Shown: positions 8,697-17,366, numbered from the stretch's first letter. The stretch is 57,045 bases of DNA from an uncultured Pseudomonadota bacterium (GCA_903884235.1 CAISEB010000027.1:1-57045); one strand, 5' to 3'. Notes: a model not told the origin generated them from the sequence alone. Made by a program: numbers and translations.

Positions 8697-9562
8697 CCGG
8701 CGGCACCCGGTGCGTGGCCGATTTCGCGGTCGAGTTCCGCCCAGATCTCGCGCACCCAGTCTCGGATCATCAGCGCCTCGAGCCAGCGGTCCGACAGCTC
8801 GTTGCGACTGCCGTCGGTGATGGCATAGGGCGGCGGCCCGAGCTCGCACAGGAATACGCACGTCGCATCCGGCGCGTTGCGCGCGCGCCAGCTGCGCAGC
8901 CCCTCCTTCCACAGCTCCTTGAACAGCGCGACCCACGGCGCATGCTGCTCGAAGCCGATCTGCACCTGGATCTGCTCGCGCGAGGCGACCCGGCCCTGGA
9001 AGCAGTCGGTGCGCTCGTGGATGCGCTGCAGGTAGCCATGGTCGCGACGGCTGAGCGGCAGCTGGAACTCCCGCTCCAGCACGAAGTGCGAGAGGTCTGC
9101 CGTGAGCTTGAGCTCGGGTACGGCGTCGAGGACCTCGAGCGTGTAGTACAGGTCGTTCAGCAGGCTGTCGCGATGCGTCTCGAACAGCAGGTCGATCCCC
9201 AGCGCCGCGGCCTGGTCCATCCAGCGATAGATGAGCGGGATCGCGCCGGCGACGCTGACGGGCATCACCTGCCCGATCGTGTTGACCTTCGCGGCACCGA
9301 TGTCGCGGGCGAACTCGAGCAGCGGCTTCATGTCGGCGCTCTGCCGCGGGAACAGGTTCACCATGCTGCCGAGGCCGTGCCGCTCGATGTACGGCACCGC
9401 AGTACGGTACTTCGGGAGGTCGTCGACCGACGGGTCGAGGCACACGCCATCGTAGCCCGCCTCGACGATCATCTCGAAGTTCCGATCGTGCCCGCGCTCG
9501 GGGACGCCGGGCCGGCGAAGTTCCATGGCCCAGAGCGACTGGTAGATCTTCAGCTGCTGCAC
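8693..9562 (-). CDS. Sugar-phosphate isomerase/epimerase-like TIM-barrel protein
   Basis: A 289-residue protein of the xylose isomerase-like / AP endonuclease 2 TIM-barrel superfamily. Likely metal-site segments are [17 protein letters not shown] and the late CELGPPPY. The true substrate is unknown. The GTG start (9560-9562) is chosen because GGAGG lies 6 bases upstream, just after the desaturase stop. It is the middle gene of a desaturase, TIM-barrel, rubredoxin cassette. Its presence implies that the product made by this operon is a carbohydrate or polyol derivative, or that it serves an unrelated epimerase step; this is inference. Confidence 0.8.
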   Translation of the reverse strand: MQQLKIYQSLWAMELRRPGVPERGHDRNFEMIVEAGYDGVCLDPSVDDLPKYRTAVPYIERHGLGSMVNLFPRQSADMKPLLEFARDIGAAKVNTIGQVMPVSVAGAIPLIYRWMDQAAALGIDLLFETHRDSLLNDLYYTLEVLDAVPELKLTADLSHFVLEREFQLPLSRRDHGYLQRIHERTDCFQGRVASREQIQVQIGFEQHAPWVALFKELWKEGLRSWRARNAPDATCVFLCELGPPPYAITDGSRNELSDRWLEALMIRDWVREIWAELDREIGHAPGAAG

Positions 9563-9573
9563 GCGCGCCTCCG

Positions 9574-10587
9574 CTAGAACGAGGTCAGGAACGATACCGC
9601 GTTGCCGCCGCTGACGGCGCCGACGCGCGCGAGCGCAAGGTACGCCTCGCCCTCCTCGCTGGTCGACTCGCCGACGACCCGCGATACCCGGTATCGATGG
9701 AAGCTCTTCCACGACGGCCAGAACAGGATCACGCGGCTCTCGTCGTCGCCATACAGCTCGCGGTGCAGCGCCGGCAGCCGGAACCACGGGGTCGTCGGCT
9801 TGGCGTGGTGCGCGTTGTGGTAGCCGAAGTTCAGCACCAGCAGGTTGAGCCACGGATGCCGCAGCGACAGCGGGTTGCTGAACGTGTGCTCCTGCTCGTA
9901 GCCGCGATCGCCGCGATGCGGCATCACGACGTCCTCGAACAGCACCGGGACGCCGCCGTAGTCGTGCTGCAGGGCGTCCATGAAACGCAGCACCGTCATC
10001 ATCAGCAGGTATGCGACGACGTAGCCGAGCGCGGCCCAGGGGAAGAACCACGCCAGCGCCGCAAACAGGCTGCCGCGCACGACGATGACCGTGACGTTGC
10101 GCAGGCGCTGAGCGCGGCGCGCCGGGATGATGAACGAGCCGAACACCATGATGAAGTGCATCACGAGGTCGTGCGCCGGGATGTAGAACCACTCCAGCAG
10201 CTGCACGACGCGGGCGCAGAGCGGATGGGCGTTGAACCACTTGCGCGACTCGAACCACATGACGTCGGCACTGTCGACGTGGTGGCGGAAGTGCTTGACG
10301 CGGATGTCCTCGTAGGTGCCGTAGCAGCTGCCCGTGATCCAGGTCAGCACAGTGCCGAGCCGCGCGTTCTGCGCGTTGGTCCGGAAGACGGCGTTGTGGC
10401 CGCATTCATGCAGCAGGTAGGCGGCGATCGTCATCGAGTGGGCGAGCCAGAGCGTCCCGAGGATCGACGCGACGAGGCCACCATGGATGAGCGCGACCAG
10501 GCCGATCCCGTAGCCGCACGCCACGTACAGCAGTGCGAGGCCATTCCAGGTGGCGTTCTCCGAATCCTTGAAACCATACGCGCTCAT
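9574..10587 (-). CDS. Membrane fatty acid desaturase/hydroxylase family protein
   Basis: A 337-residue di-iron membrane oxygenase. The three histidine clusters are HECGH (60-64), HFRHH (99-103) and HNAHH (257-261), with hydrophobic spans near 15-58, 140-165 and 175-203. It may insert a double bond or hydroxyl into a lipid-type substrate, using O2 and two electrons. It leads a run with the TIM-barrel gene (11 bases downstream) and rubredoxin, which recalls the AlkB-rubredoxin partnership. The exact substrate cannot be told from the sequence. Confidence 0.88.
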   Translation of the reverse strand: MSAYGFKDSENATWNGLALLYVACGYGIGLVALIHGGLVASILGTLWLAHSMTIAAYLLHECGHNAVFRTNAQNARLGTVLTWITGSCYGTYEDIRVKHFRHHVDSADVMWFESRKWFNAHPLCARVVQLLEWFYIPAHDLVMHFIMVFGSFIIPARRAQRLRNVTVIVVRGSLFAALAWFFPWAALGYVVAYLLMMTVLRFMDALQHDYGGVPVLFEDVVMPHRGDRGYEQEHTFSNPLSLRHPWLNLLVLNFGYHNAHHAKPTTPWFRLPALHRELYGDDESRVILFWPSWKSFHRYRVSRVVGESTSEEGEAYLALARVGAVSGGNAVSFLTSF

Positions 10588-10713
10588 GACCGCTCTCTCG
10601 CTACGACCTGCACGGGGGACGTACCCGCGCCGACCGCCGCGGGGACTGGCGGCATTCTTTCACACTGGGTCGGGCAGGTCTCGCGCGGCGCGGGACCAGC
10701 GCCGCACCGGCGA

Positions 10714-11076
10714 TCAACGCCTGGATTCGGCCGGGACCTGTGCGATGAGGCCGGCGACGAGCGCGTCGTGGCGAACCTCGAAGTCCGTGAGGAGCGGGTC
10801 GACCTCGGCACGCGGGCGCCGCTCCCGCAGGAACTGGTAAAGGCGGGTCGCGTCGGCATGCAGCTGGCCGGCGCCGATCGTGCCCAGGATTCCCTTTGCC
10901 GTGTGCAGGACCTGCATCGCGCCGTCCTGGTCGCCCGCATCGAGCGCGCGACGGATGTCGTCGGCGACGGTGCCCTGCTGCTCGGCGAACATCCGGAGGA
11001 TCGTCAGGTACGTCGACATCTTCCCGCCGACGTAATGCAGGCCTTGCGTGACGTCGAGCCCCGGAACTTCGAGCAT
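10714..11076 (-). CDS. Orphan histidine phosphotransfer (Hpt) protein
   Basis: A 120-residue four-helix Hpt domain with the phospho-acceptor motif HTAKG at His58-Gly62. The opening GLDVTQGLHYVGGKM is typical of Hpt domains in phosphorelays. I chose the ATG at 11074-11076 because GGAGGGG precedes it; the longer in-frame start adds 30 residues with no Hpt similarity. No hybrid kinase or response regulator is adjacent, so its partners are elsewhere. Confidence 0.85.
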   Translation of the reverse strand: MLEVPGLDVTQGLHYVGGKMSTYLTILRMFAEQQGTVADDIRRALDAGDQDGAMQVLHTAKGILGTIGAGQLHADATRLYQFLRERRPRAEVDPLLTDFEVRHDALVAGLIAQVPAESRR

Positions 11077-11202
11077 GCCCGCCCCTCCTGCCGCACGGCA
11101 GCCTCGCCACGACTTCCATCGCCAGCGTACCGCAACTTCCGCCAACCGCACCTCGCGGTCATCCACGACACCCGGGCGTTTCCTGCCCCGAAGGCAGGAC
11201 CT

Positions 11203-12045
11203 TCAGCGCGGCAGCCTGTCCCCGGCGCCGCGGCGGGGCGCGCGAGGGGTCGCGCGGGACGCAAGCGCGTCCCGGATGGCGCCGAGCGCAAGCGGCCGCA
11301 TCGCCTCGTAGCCGGCGCGACCGGGATGCACGCCGTCCATCGAGTATTCCGGCCGCATGCCGCCCCGTCCGTCACCGAGGACCGCGTGGTAGTCGACGAA
11401 GATCAGGCGCTCACGGCGCGCATAGTCGCGCAGCCACGCGTTGATCGCGGCGATCGTGTCCCCCGACCGCCGCACCGGGGACCAGGGAAACCGGCTCGCT
11501 GGGGGGATCGACCCCAGCACCACGACGATGCCGTTGGCACGCGCCAGCTCGACGATCGAGCGGATGTTGCCTTCGATCGTCGCGACGGTGGTCGCGCCAC
11601 GGTTTCCCGCGACGTCGTTGGTTCCCGCCATGACGTGCACCACCGCCGGATGCAGGTCGGCCACGTCCGCGCGGAAGCGAACGAGCATCTGCTCGGTGGT
11701 CTGGCCGCTGATGCCGCGATCGAGCACGTCGCCGGCGAACATCGCCGGCAGGGCTTCCTTCCAGCCCTCGGTGATCGAGTCGCCGAGGAAGACCACCCGA
11801 TCCGGGGACGGCGGCGCGAGCGCCCGATTCTCGGCCGCGTATCGGCAACGCTGGCCGAAGTCGGCCGCGAGCCAGTCGTGCATCCAGTTGCCGTACCAGT
11901 CGCCCGACGCGCGGTGGGCATCCGTCGGCTGCACGGGCACGCCTGCGCACGGATCGTCCACGACGCCGATGGGCGGGCCATCGGCCCACACGCTGGTCGC
12001 CAGGGCACAGGTCGCCGCCACCACCCACACGCATCGCTTCAGCAT
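11203..12045 (-). CDS. Secreted SGNH/GDSL-family hydrolase
   Basis: A 280-residue esterase-fold protein with a signal peptide (about 1-21, ending VWADG). Catalytic blocks are VVFLGDSITEGW (Ser90), MAGTNDVAG (Asn143) and DGVHP (Asp237, His240). The family includes lipases, acyl-protein or carbohydrate esterases; the N-terminal WYGNWMHDWLAADF segment resembles PAF-acetylhydrolase-like or acetylxylan-esterase-like members. The ATG at 12043-12045 is preceded by AGGGGG and begins a good signal peptide. It stands alone. The gap 12046-12213 to the next gene shows no clear feature. Confidence 0.88.
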   Translation of the reverse strand: MLKRCVWVVAATCALATSVWADGPPIGVVDDPCAGVPVQPTDAHRASGDWYGNWMHDWLAADFGQRCRYAAENRALAPPSPDRVVFLGDSITEGWKEALPAMFAGDVLDRGISGQTTEQMLVRFRADVADLHPAVVHVMAGTNDVAGNRGATTVATIEGNIRSIVELARANGIVVVLGSIPPASRFPWSPVRRSGDTIAAINAWLRDYARRERLIFVDYHAVLGDGRGGMRPEYSMDGVHPGRAGYEAMRPLALGAIRDALASRATPRAPRRGAGDRLPR

Positions 12046-12213
12046 CGATCCCCCTGGCAGCCGCAGCGCCATCCTCGTCCTGATCGGGACGGCGGCTGCT
12101 CATGCCCGCAACGCCGCGGGTCGGGCGCATCGACAGCGCCCGACGCGGACCGCCCTCGGCGGGCCACGGCCGGGTCGACGACGCCTGCGCCGCGCGGCGC
12201 CGCGGGCGTTCCC

Positions 12214-12879
12214 CTACGGCGTCGTCTTGCCGAAGTCCGGGTGGTACGGCCCGAGCGGCAGTTCACGGCCCTTCGTGTAGAAGACCTGCACGTTGGCCAT
12301 CCGGCTGACCCCGTGCCCGAGATCGGACTTCGAGGTCAGCATCTGCGACACGAGCGCATTGACCAGCGCACCGAGCAGGCCCTGGCCACCGTCGCCGGAA
12401 CCCTGCGCGACGGCCCCACGCCCCTCCCAGAGGAGCTTGCCGGAACGCGTGTCGACGAGTCGCACGCTGACATCGACCGTCGTCGTCGAACTCAGGACGA
12501 CGTATTTCGTGCCGTACTGGTGCAGGACCGGGTACAGCACGGCGTCGGCGCCCGTGCTCTCGCGCAGCTTGTCGAGCGCCACCTGGTGCATCTCACCGGG
12601 CGTCGGCATGCCGTTTTCCTTCAGCAACTGGTCGACGACCGCCACCGGGAAGACGTAGTAGCCGCGCTCCGCGATGGGGAAGCTCACGGTCGACAGGTAG
12701 CTGTACGGGCCGATCACCGACGTCGTTTCGTCGAGCGGCGGCAGGACCAGGATCGAGCGCGGCGGGCTCTGCCTGAAGTCCGAGTAGTCATAGGGCGGAG
12801 GCGCCGAGACGCAGCCGGTCAATCCGGCCGCGACCAGCACGAGCATCGCCCACTTGGCGCAACGACGACAGGTGATCAT
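12214..12879 (-). CDS. DUF799 (GNA1162-like) lipoprotein
   Basis: A 221-residue predicted lipoprotein: hydrophobic N terminus and lipobox LTGC. It shows the DUF799 pattern ILVLPPLDETTSVIGPYSYLSTVSFPIAERGYYVFPVAVVD in outline (seen across residues 44-85). The family includes the neisserial surface antigen GNA1162 and has a fold related to TolB/CsgG-type proteins. Its ATG overlaps the stop of the DUF4810 gene (ATGA). It is the last gene of a three-lipoprotein operon. Confidence 0.88.
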   Translation of the reverse strand: MITCRRCAKWAMLVLVAAGLTGCVSAPPPYDYSDFRQSPPRSILVLPPLDETTSVIGPYSYLSTVSFPIAERGYYVFPVAVVDQLLKENGMPTPGEMHQVALDKLRESTGADAVLYPVLHQYGTKYVVLSSTTTVDVSVRLVDTRSGKLLWEGRGAVAQGSGDGGQGLLGALVNALVSQMLTSKSDLGHGVSRMANVQVFYTKGRELPLGPYHPDFGKTTP

Positions 12880-13262
12880 GGTGCCTTCTCCGCCGGCTTC
12901 TCGACCTTGGCGCCGAGGTTCGCGAGCAGCGTGTTGCAGAGCACGGCCGACTCGGGGAAGGCCTCCCGCTCGGCGACGAGCTCGTCATGCGCGAGACCGC
13001 CCTGCCCGACCTGCGTGTAGAGGAAGGCCAGGTGCGCGTGCCAGCCCGGTGGCAGTTTCTGGTTCGCGGCGCGGACCCGCTCGCGGTCCTTTTCCATCTG
13101 CTGGATCTGGACGTCAGGTGCGACTTCGCCCGGCTTGACGGTGCCGGCGTAGACGATGTCCTCGTAGCTGCCCCAGCCATAGAGGAGTTTCGGCTGCGCG
13201 ACGCAGCCACCGAGACCGAGCGCCACCGCGAGCGCAGCGGCGGCGTAGGCCGCGCGACTCAC
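12876..13262 (-). CDS. DUF4810 lipoprotein
   Basis: A 128-residue lipoprotein with lipobox LGGC near residue 20, followed by a YGWGSYED segment and a helical body typical of DUF4810. The GTG start (13260-13262) overlaps the stop of the CsgG-like gene as GTGA, and its end overlaps the DUF799 start, so all three are tightly coupled. Function unknown; the operon suggests a shared outer-membrane complex. Confidence 0.85.
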   Translation of the reverse strand: MSRAAYAAAALAVALGLGGCVAQPKLLYGWGSYEDIVYAGTVKPGEVAPDVQIQQMEKDRERVRAANQKLPPGWHAHLAFLYTQVGQGGLAHDELVAEREAFPESAVLCNTLLANLGAKVEKPAEKAP

Positions 13263-13942
13263 TTGCGGGTCCGCCACTTGCCCTGCTCCAGGCCCTCGAC
13301 CAGGCGGTCGACGGCCTCGCGGATCGCGAGATCGAGCACCTTGCCGTTGAGCGTGGAGTCGTAGCCGGACTCGGAACCGAAGCCGAGCACCTCGCGGCTG
13401 TTGAGCGCGTACTCGCCGCCACCCTGCGCGGAGAAGACGACGCGCGAGGTGTGCACGTCGACGACGCTGACCGTGACCTTCGAGTAGGCGACCTGGCTCT
13501 TGCCCGAGCCGAGGATCCCGAACAGCTGCGTGTCGCCGGTGACCTTGCGGCCGAACTCGCTGACCGCGCCGGTGATGGCGAAGTCCGCGCCCTCGAGCGT
13601 CTGGGCCTGGCCCTTCAGCCCCGCCTCGCGGGCCGTCTCCTCGAGGTTGTCGCGGTCCATCAGGTCGAAGCGACCCGTCTGCTGCAGGTGCGACATCAGG
13701 ATGGTCTTGGCCTGGCCGCCGAGGCGATCGACGCTGTCGGCGAACATGCCGCGCAGGTACGTCGAGCGGTTGTCGAACTTGCCGACGACCAGCGCGCTGC
13801 GCGGCCCGTTGTAGGCCTCCGCCGTGGTCGCGGCGACGGACTTCTCCGCTGCGACGGCTTGATGCGTCTCGGTGGTGGCGCAACCTGCGACGAGCGCGGT
13901 CGCGCAGACCAGCACGAGGCCTGCAAGGTGACGAATGCGCAT
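13259..13942 (-). CDS. CsgG/HfaB-family lipoprotein
   Basis: A 227-residue lipoprotein (lipobox VAGC near residue 20) of the CsgG family, which includes curli secretion pores and LpoB-like activators of penicillin-binding proteins. Visible features are VVGKFDNRSTYLRG, SHLQQTGRFDLMDRDNLEE and VSVVDVHTSRVVFSAQGGGEY in pieces. The ATG at 13940-13942 has GGAGGG upstream; the ATG 15 codons earlier lacks an RBS and would spoil the signal peptide. No curli subunits are nearby, so curli export is unlikely. Confidence 0.88.
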   Translation of the reverse strand: MRIRHLAGLVLVCATALVAGCATTETHQAVAAEKSVAATTAEAYNGPRSALVVGKFDNRSTYLRGMFADSVDRLGGQAKTILMSHLQQTGRFDLMDRDNLEETAREAGLKGQAQTLEGADFAITGAVSEFGRKVTGDTQLFGILGSGKSQVAYSKVTVSVVDVHTSRVVFSAQGGGEYALNSREVLGFGSESGYDSTLNGKVLDLAIREAVDRLVEGLEQGKWRTRK

Positions 13943-13977
13943 TGGGATCCCTCCATGTGACCGGCGTGACAGCTCCA

Positions 13978-13983
13978 TATATA
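13978..13983 (-). promoter_or_regulatory. Candidate extended -10 for the CsgG-DUF4810-DUF799 operon
   Basis: On the minus strand TGG precedes TATATA, an extended -10 shape about 36 bases before the CsgG-like start. The implied leader of about 29 bases contains the GGAGGG ribosome site. Weak but well placed. Confidence 0.4.
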
Positions 13984-14060
13984 CCACGCCGCCCGGCGGG
14001 CCCCGCCCCCCGGCGCACCGATGGTAGGCTTCGGGGACCTACGGTCTCGGGTATCGCCCC

Positions 14061-15755
14061 ATGCGCACGTTCACCCGGTTTCTCGCGGCACTGTCGGCCC
14101 TGGCCGCCGGCGCGGCCGGCGCCGCCGGCCTGCCCTTCGACCTGATCATCGGCAACGGCCGCATCGTCGACGGGTCCGGTTCGCCCTGGTACGCGGCGGA
14201 CATCGGCATCCGCGACGGACGCATTGCAGCAATCGGGCACCTGGCCGGCGCCACCGCACGCGGGCGCATCGATGCGGGCGGGCGCATCGTCGCCCCTGGA
14301 TTCATCGACATGCTGGGCCAGTCGGAGCTGACGATCCTCGTCGATCCCCGCCTGCCCTCGAAGATCCACCAGGGCATCACGACCGAGATCACCGGCGAGG
14401 GCGATTCGGCCGCGCCCCTGCAGGGCGCGGCACGCACCGAGATGCAGGCGCAGATCGACCACTACCGAATCAACGCGGACTGGACCGACTTCGAAGGCTA
14501 CTTCCGCCACCTCGAGCGCCAGGGCATCGGCATCAACATCGCCTCGTACGTGGGCGCGACGACCGTGCGCAAGGTCGTCATCGGCACGAACGACCGGGCA
14601 CCGTCGGCCGAGGAACTGAAGACGATGCGCGGCCTCGTGCGGGAAGCCATGCAGCAGGGCGCGGTCGGCCTGTCGACGTCGCTGGAATACGCGCCGGCGC
14701 CCTATGCGAGCACCGAGGAGCTGGTCGCGCTCGCGAGCGAGGCGGCCCCGTTCGGTGGCATCTACGCGACGCACATGCGCTCCGAGGGCGACGCGATCGA
14801 CACTGCGCTCGACGAGGCGTTCCGCATCGGCCGCGAGGCGCGCATCCCGGTCGAGATCTGGCACCTGAAGTCCGGTGGCAAGCGCAACTGGGGACGCATG
14901 CCCGAGATCGTCGCGCGCATCGAGGCGGCGCGCGCCGCCGGCATCGACGTCGCGGCGGACACCTACGCCTATCCCGCCTGGTACAACGACATGAGCGCCT
15001 TCGTGCCACCGTGGGCGCACGACGGCGGCACGGCGAAGATGGTCGAGCGACTGAAGGATCCGGCGGCCCGCGCGCGGATCCGCAAGGACATGCTGGCGCC
15101 GAGCAGCAGTTGGGACAACGAGTGGGACGAGGTGCGCGGGCCGGAGGGGATCCTGATCGGCGCGACCCTCAACCCGGCACTCCACGACCTGCAGGGCAGG
15201 ACCATCGCCGAGATCGCCAAGGCGCGTGGCACGGATCCGCTCGACACGCTGCTCGACATCCTCGCCGAGGACGGTGGCGGCACCGAGTGCGCCGTGTTCG
15301 GCATGGACGAGCGGGATGTCGCCCTCGCACTCGTGCAGCCCTGGACGAGCGTCAACAACGACAGCTCGGGCACCGCGACCGATGGCCTGCTCGGATCGGC
15401 GCACCCGCACCCGCGCGCCTACGGCACGTTCCCCCGCATCCTGCGCAAGTACGTGCGCGAGGAGCACAAGCTGTCGCTCGAGGATGCCATCCGCAAGTTC
15501 ACCTCGCTCCCGGCCGGCCGGATCCGGCTCGCCGAGCGCGGCCTCATCAAGCAGGGCCTGTGGGCCGACATCGTGGTCTTCGACCCGGCCGAGGTCTCCG
15601 ACAAGGCGACGTTCGACGCGCCGAACCAGCTCTCGGTCGGCATGCAGTGGGTGCTGGTGAACGGCGTGCCGGTGATCGCCGACGGCAAGATGACCGGCGC
15701 CCGGCCGGGCAAGGTGCTGCGCGGCCCCGGCTACGACCGGGCGATGCCGCGCTAG
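14061..15755 (+). CDS. D-aminoacylase-like amidohydrolase with altered metal site
   Basis: A 564-residue exported amidohydrolase (signal peptide about 1-23). It resembles N-acyl-D-amino-acid deacylases: LIIGNGRIVDGSG, DGRIAAIG, VAPGFIDM and the C-terminal GLIKQGLWADIVVFDP. The usual HxH after PGFID is absent: PGFIDMLGQSE (79-89). The segment that normally supplies the bridging Cys reads TEITGEGDS (108-116). His238 (ATHMRSEGD), His268 (IWHLKSGG) and Asp434 (NNDSSG) remain. It may use one metal or a Glu ligand, or act on another substrate. Transcribed away from the lipoprotein operon. Confidence 0.85.
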   Translation: MRTFTRFLAALSALAAGAAGAAGLPFDLIIGNGRIVDGSGSPWYAADIGIRDGRIAAIGHLAGATARGRIDAGGRIVAPGFIDMLGQSELTILVDPRLPSKIHQGITTEITGEGDSAAPLQGAARTEMQAQIDHYRINADWTDFEGYFRHLERQGIGINIASYVGATTVRKVVIGTNDRAPSAEELKTMRGLVREAMQQGAVGLSTSLEYAPAPYASTEELVALASEAAPFGGIYATHMRSEGDAIDTALDEAFRIGREARIPVEIWHLKSGGKRNWGRMPEIVARIEAARAAGIDVAADTYAYPAWYNDMSAFVPPWAHDGGTAKMVERLKDPAARARIRKDMLAPSSSWDNEWDEVRGPEGILIGATLNPALHDLQGRTIAEIAKARGTDPLDTLLDILAEDGGGTECAVFGMDERDVALALVQPWTSVNNDSSGTATDGLLGSAHPHPRAYGTFPRILRKYVREEHKLSLEDAIRKFTSLPAGRIRLAERGLIKQGLWADIVVFDPAEVSDKATFDAPNQLSVGMQWVLVNGVPVIADGKMTGARPGKVLRGPGYDRAMPR

Positions 15756-15770
15756 CCCGCTAGCGGCGGC
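15746..15770. terminator. Inverted repeat between convergent genes
   Basis: A 25-base near-perfect inverted repeat built on two GCTAGC blocks flanked by GCCGC/GGCGGC. It spans the stop codons of the amidohydrolase and the XRE regulator, which converge with 4 bases between them. It could act as a two-way transcription barrier, but there is no T-tract and the loop is short, so this is uncertain. Confidence 0.35.
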
Positions 15771-16212
15771 GCGCGGGCGCCTTGCGCTTGCGCGCCGCGC
15801 CAGCCGCGGGTCGACGCGATCCGCGCCGGCCCTCCTGCGCAACGAAGTGCTCGAGGGTCGACTCCAGTCGCCGGCACGCGTCGACGCCCATCCGTTCGAT
15901 CCGCCGCAGATGGCCGAGCGCGACGCGACTGAGGCGACCGGCCGCATCCGGCGCCACCGCGCGGCCGAGCAGCGCGTCGGTCGAGACCTGGAAGAGGTCG
16001 GCGAGCAGGCCGAGCAGTGCACCCGGCGGGCGGCCTTCACCGCTCTCGTAGTAGGCGATCTGCCGGCGCGACACGCCAAGGCGTGCGGCGAGCTCGCGCT
16101 GGGTCAGCGCGGCGGCCGACCGCAGCGCCGCCAGCCTCGCGCCGAATCCTTCGGCGGCGGCATCGGCGGTCCGCGCGGTACGCTTCGGGCGCGGGCGCTT
16201 CGCGGAACTCAT
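15760..16212 (-). CDS. Small XRE-family helix-turn-helix regulator
   Basis: A 150-residue DNA-binding protein. The HTH is LTQRELAARLGVSRRQIAYYE (split here as LTQRELAARLGVS and RRQIAYYESGEGRPP) followed by LLADLFQVSTDALLG, the usual Cro/CI pattern. Both ends are Arg/Lys rich (KRPRPKRTAR and RKRKAPARRR). No ligand domain is present. The ATG at 16210-16212 is chosen because the upstream in-frame residues lack homology. Target unknown; neighbours offer no clear regulon. Confidence 0.82.
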   Translation of the reverse strand: MSSAKRPRPKRTARTADAAAEGFGARLAALRSAAALTQRELAARLGVSRRQIAYYESGEGRPPGALLGLLADLFQVSTDALLGRAVAPDAAGRLSRVALGHLRRIERMGVDACRRLESTLEHFVAQEGRRGSRRPAAGAARKRKAPARRR

Positions 16213-16321
16213 TCGCGGCAGACTACGCCCGGCGGCCGCACGAGGCAATTGCAGGAAGCGGTATCGCGGCGCGTCCGGATTGCGCAGAATCGCGGCGGTC
16301 CCAACCCTCCCGGAGCCCACG

Positions 16322-16693
16322 ATGACAACCGCGTACTGGTGCGTACTCGCCGCCGCCCTGCTGCCCTACCTCGCGACGATTTCCGCGAAGGCCGGCACCC
16401 GCTTCGACAACCACATGCCACGCGCCTGGCTCGCCGCCCAGACCGGCTGGCGGGCCCGTGCGAACGCAGCCCAGCAGAATGCCTTCGAAGCCTTCCCGCT
16501 GTTCGCCGTCGCCGTGCTCGTGGCGCACCAGACCGGTGCCCCGCAGGGCCGCGTCGACACCCTGGCCCTCGTGTTTGTCGCCGCGCGCGTCGCCTACCTT
16601 GTGACGTACGTCGCAAATCTCGCGCTGCTGCGCAGCCTCGTCTGGATGGTCGGCATCGGCTCCGCAGTGGCAATCTTCGTCGCTGCGACCTGA
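16322..16693 (+). CDS. MAPEG-family membrane protein
   Basis: A 123-residue protein with four predicted membrane helices, of the family that includes eicosanoid and glutathione-dependent membrane enzymes. Signatures: DNHMPRAW and RARANAAQQNAFEAFPLF. The ATG at 16322 has GGAG 7 bases upstream. Bacterial members of this subgroup have no assigned reaction. Divergent from the XRE regulator gene, sharing a 109-base gap. Confidence 0.9.
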   Translation: MTTAYWCVLAAALLPYLATISAKAGTRFDNHMPRAWLAAQTGWRARANAAQQNAFEAFPLFAVAVLVAHQTGAPQGRVDTLALVFVAARVAYLVTYVANLALLRSLVWMVGIGSAVAIFVAAT

Positions 16694-16754
16694 TCGATGG
16701 TCGTGTCGACCCCGGTTGGGTAGGGTGCCGGGGTCGTCACACAGCTGGCCGCGA

Positions 16755-17366
16755 ATGACTCCGACCGAACAGCGCCTGACCGAACTCCTCGACCGCTGGC
16801 TGCGCAGCCTCGAACTGCATCGGCGCTACGCCACGCTCGATGCGGCGACGTACGCGCGGGTCCAGCCCTGGCCGCACCACACCCGACCGGCTGCGTGGAT
16901 CGTCGAGCATGCCCGCGCGCGCGCCCTCGACCTCAAGGCGCAGGTCGAGTCGCGCATCGCCAACGGCGACACCGCGTTCGCGGACGCGCTCGAGCAGATG
17001 TCGATGCTCGCGACGCTGGTCGGCATCCAGGAGATCGAGCGCTTCATCCCGCTCGCGGATCCGGCCCGCGAGGCGCCTCCCGGGGATACCGTGCTGATGC
17101 CCGCGCCCGTCGTCCCGCTCCCCGACCCGTCCGCACCGCCGCCGGCGGCCTCGCCTGTGGTGGCGCCGGCACAAGAAAGCCCCCCGCCACCATCGCCGGA
17201 GGCGCAGATCATCGCCGACGCGGTGCGCCTGCTGAAGTGGGGCCGCGAGTGGCACGAGCTCGCCCCTGCGATCTCGCGCATCGCCGGCCGCCCGGGCATC
17301 GTCGAGATCCGCCGGCTGCTGCGCACCCACAAGGCCGCGATCGAGGCCACCGCCGCCGACGAGTGA
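16755..17366 (+). CDS. Hypothetical protein with Pro/Ala-rich linker
   Basis: A 203-residue protein that I do not recognise. It has an all-helical N-terminal domain (about 1-110, starting MTPTEQRLTELLDRWL), a Pro/Ala/Val-rich linker (about 112-145) and a short helical C-terminal domain (about 150-200, with AIIADAVRLLKWG-like text reading AQIIADAVRLLKWGREWHE). No signal peptide or membrane span. The reading frame has strong third-position G/C bias, which supports coding. It precedes the RDD gene by 58 bases. Confidence 0.7.
   Translation: MTPTEQRLTELLDRWLRSLELHRRYATLDAATYARVQPWPHHTRPAAWIVEHARARALDLKAQVESRIANGDTAFADALEQMSMLATLVGIQEIERFIPLADPAREAPPGDTVLMPAPVVPLPDPSAPPPAASPVVAPAQESPPPPSPEAQIIADAVRLLKWGREWHELAPAISRIAGRPGIVEIRRLLRTHKAAIEATAADE

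Noticed and set aside
8409-8828. A plus-strand gene after tRNA-Glu
   Set aside because: It overlaps rubredoxin and the TIM-barrel gene in antisense, and has no ribosome-binding site or recognisable domain.
9697-13020. A 1107-codon open frame on the plus strand
   Set aside because: It runs antisense to the desaturase, Hpt, SGNH hydrolase and DUF799 genes. Its composition (Arg/Ala/Gln/His/Val rich) is that of a shadow frame in high-G+C DNA and no motif is visible.
12876-16079. A 1067-codon open frame on the minus strand
   Set aside because: Only its last 128 codons (the DUF4810 lipoprotein) are real; the rest lies antisense to the amidohydrolase and out of frame with CsgG.
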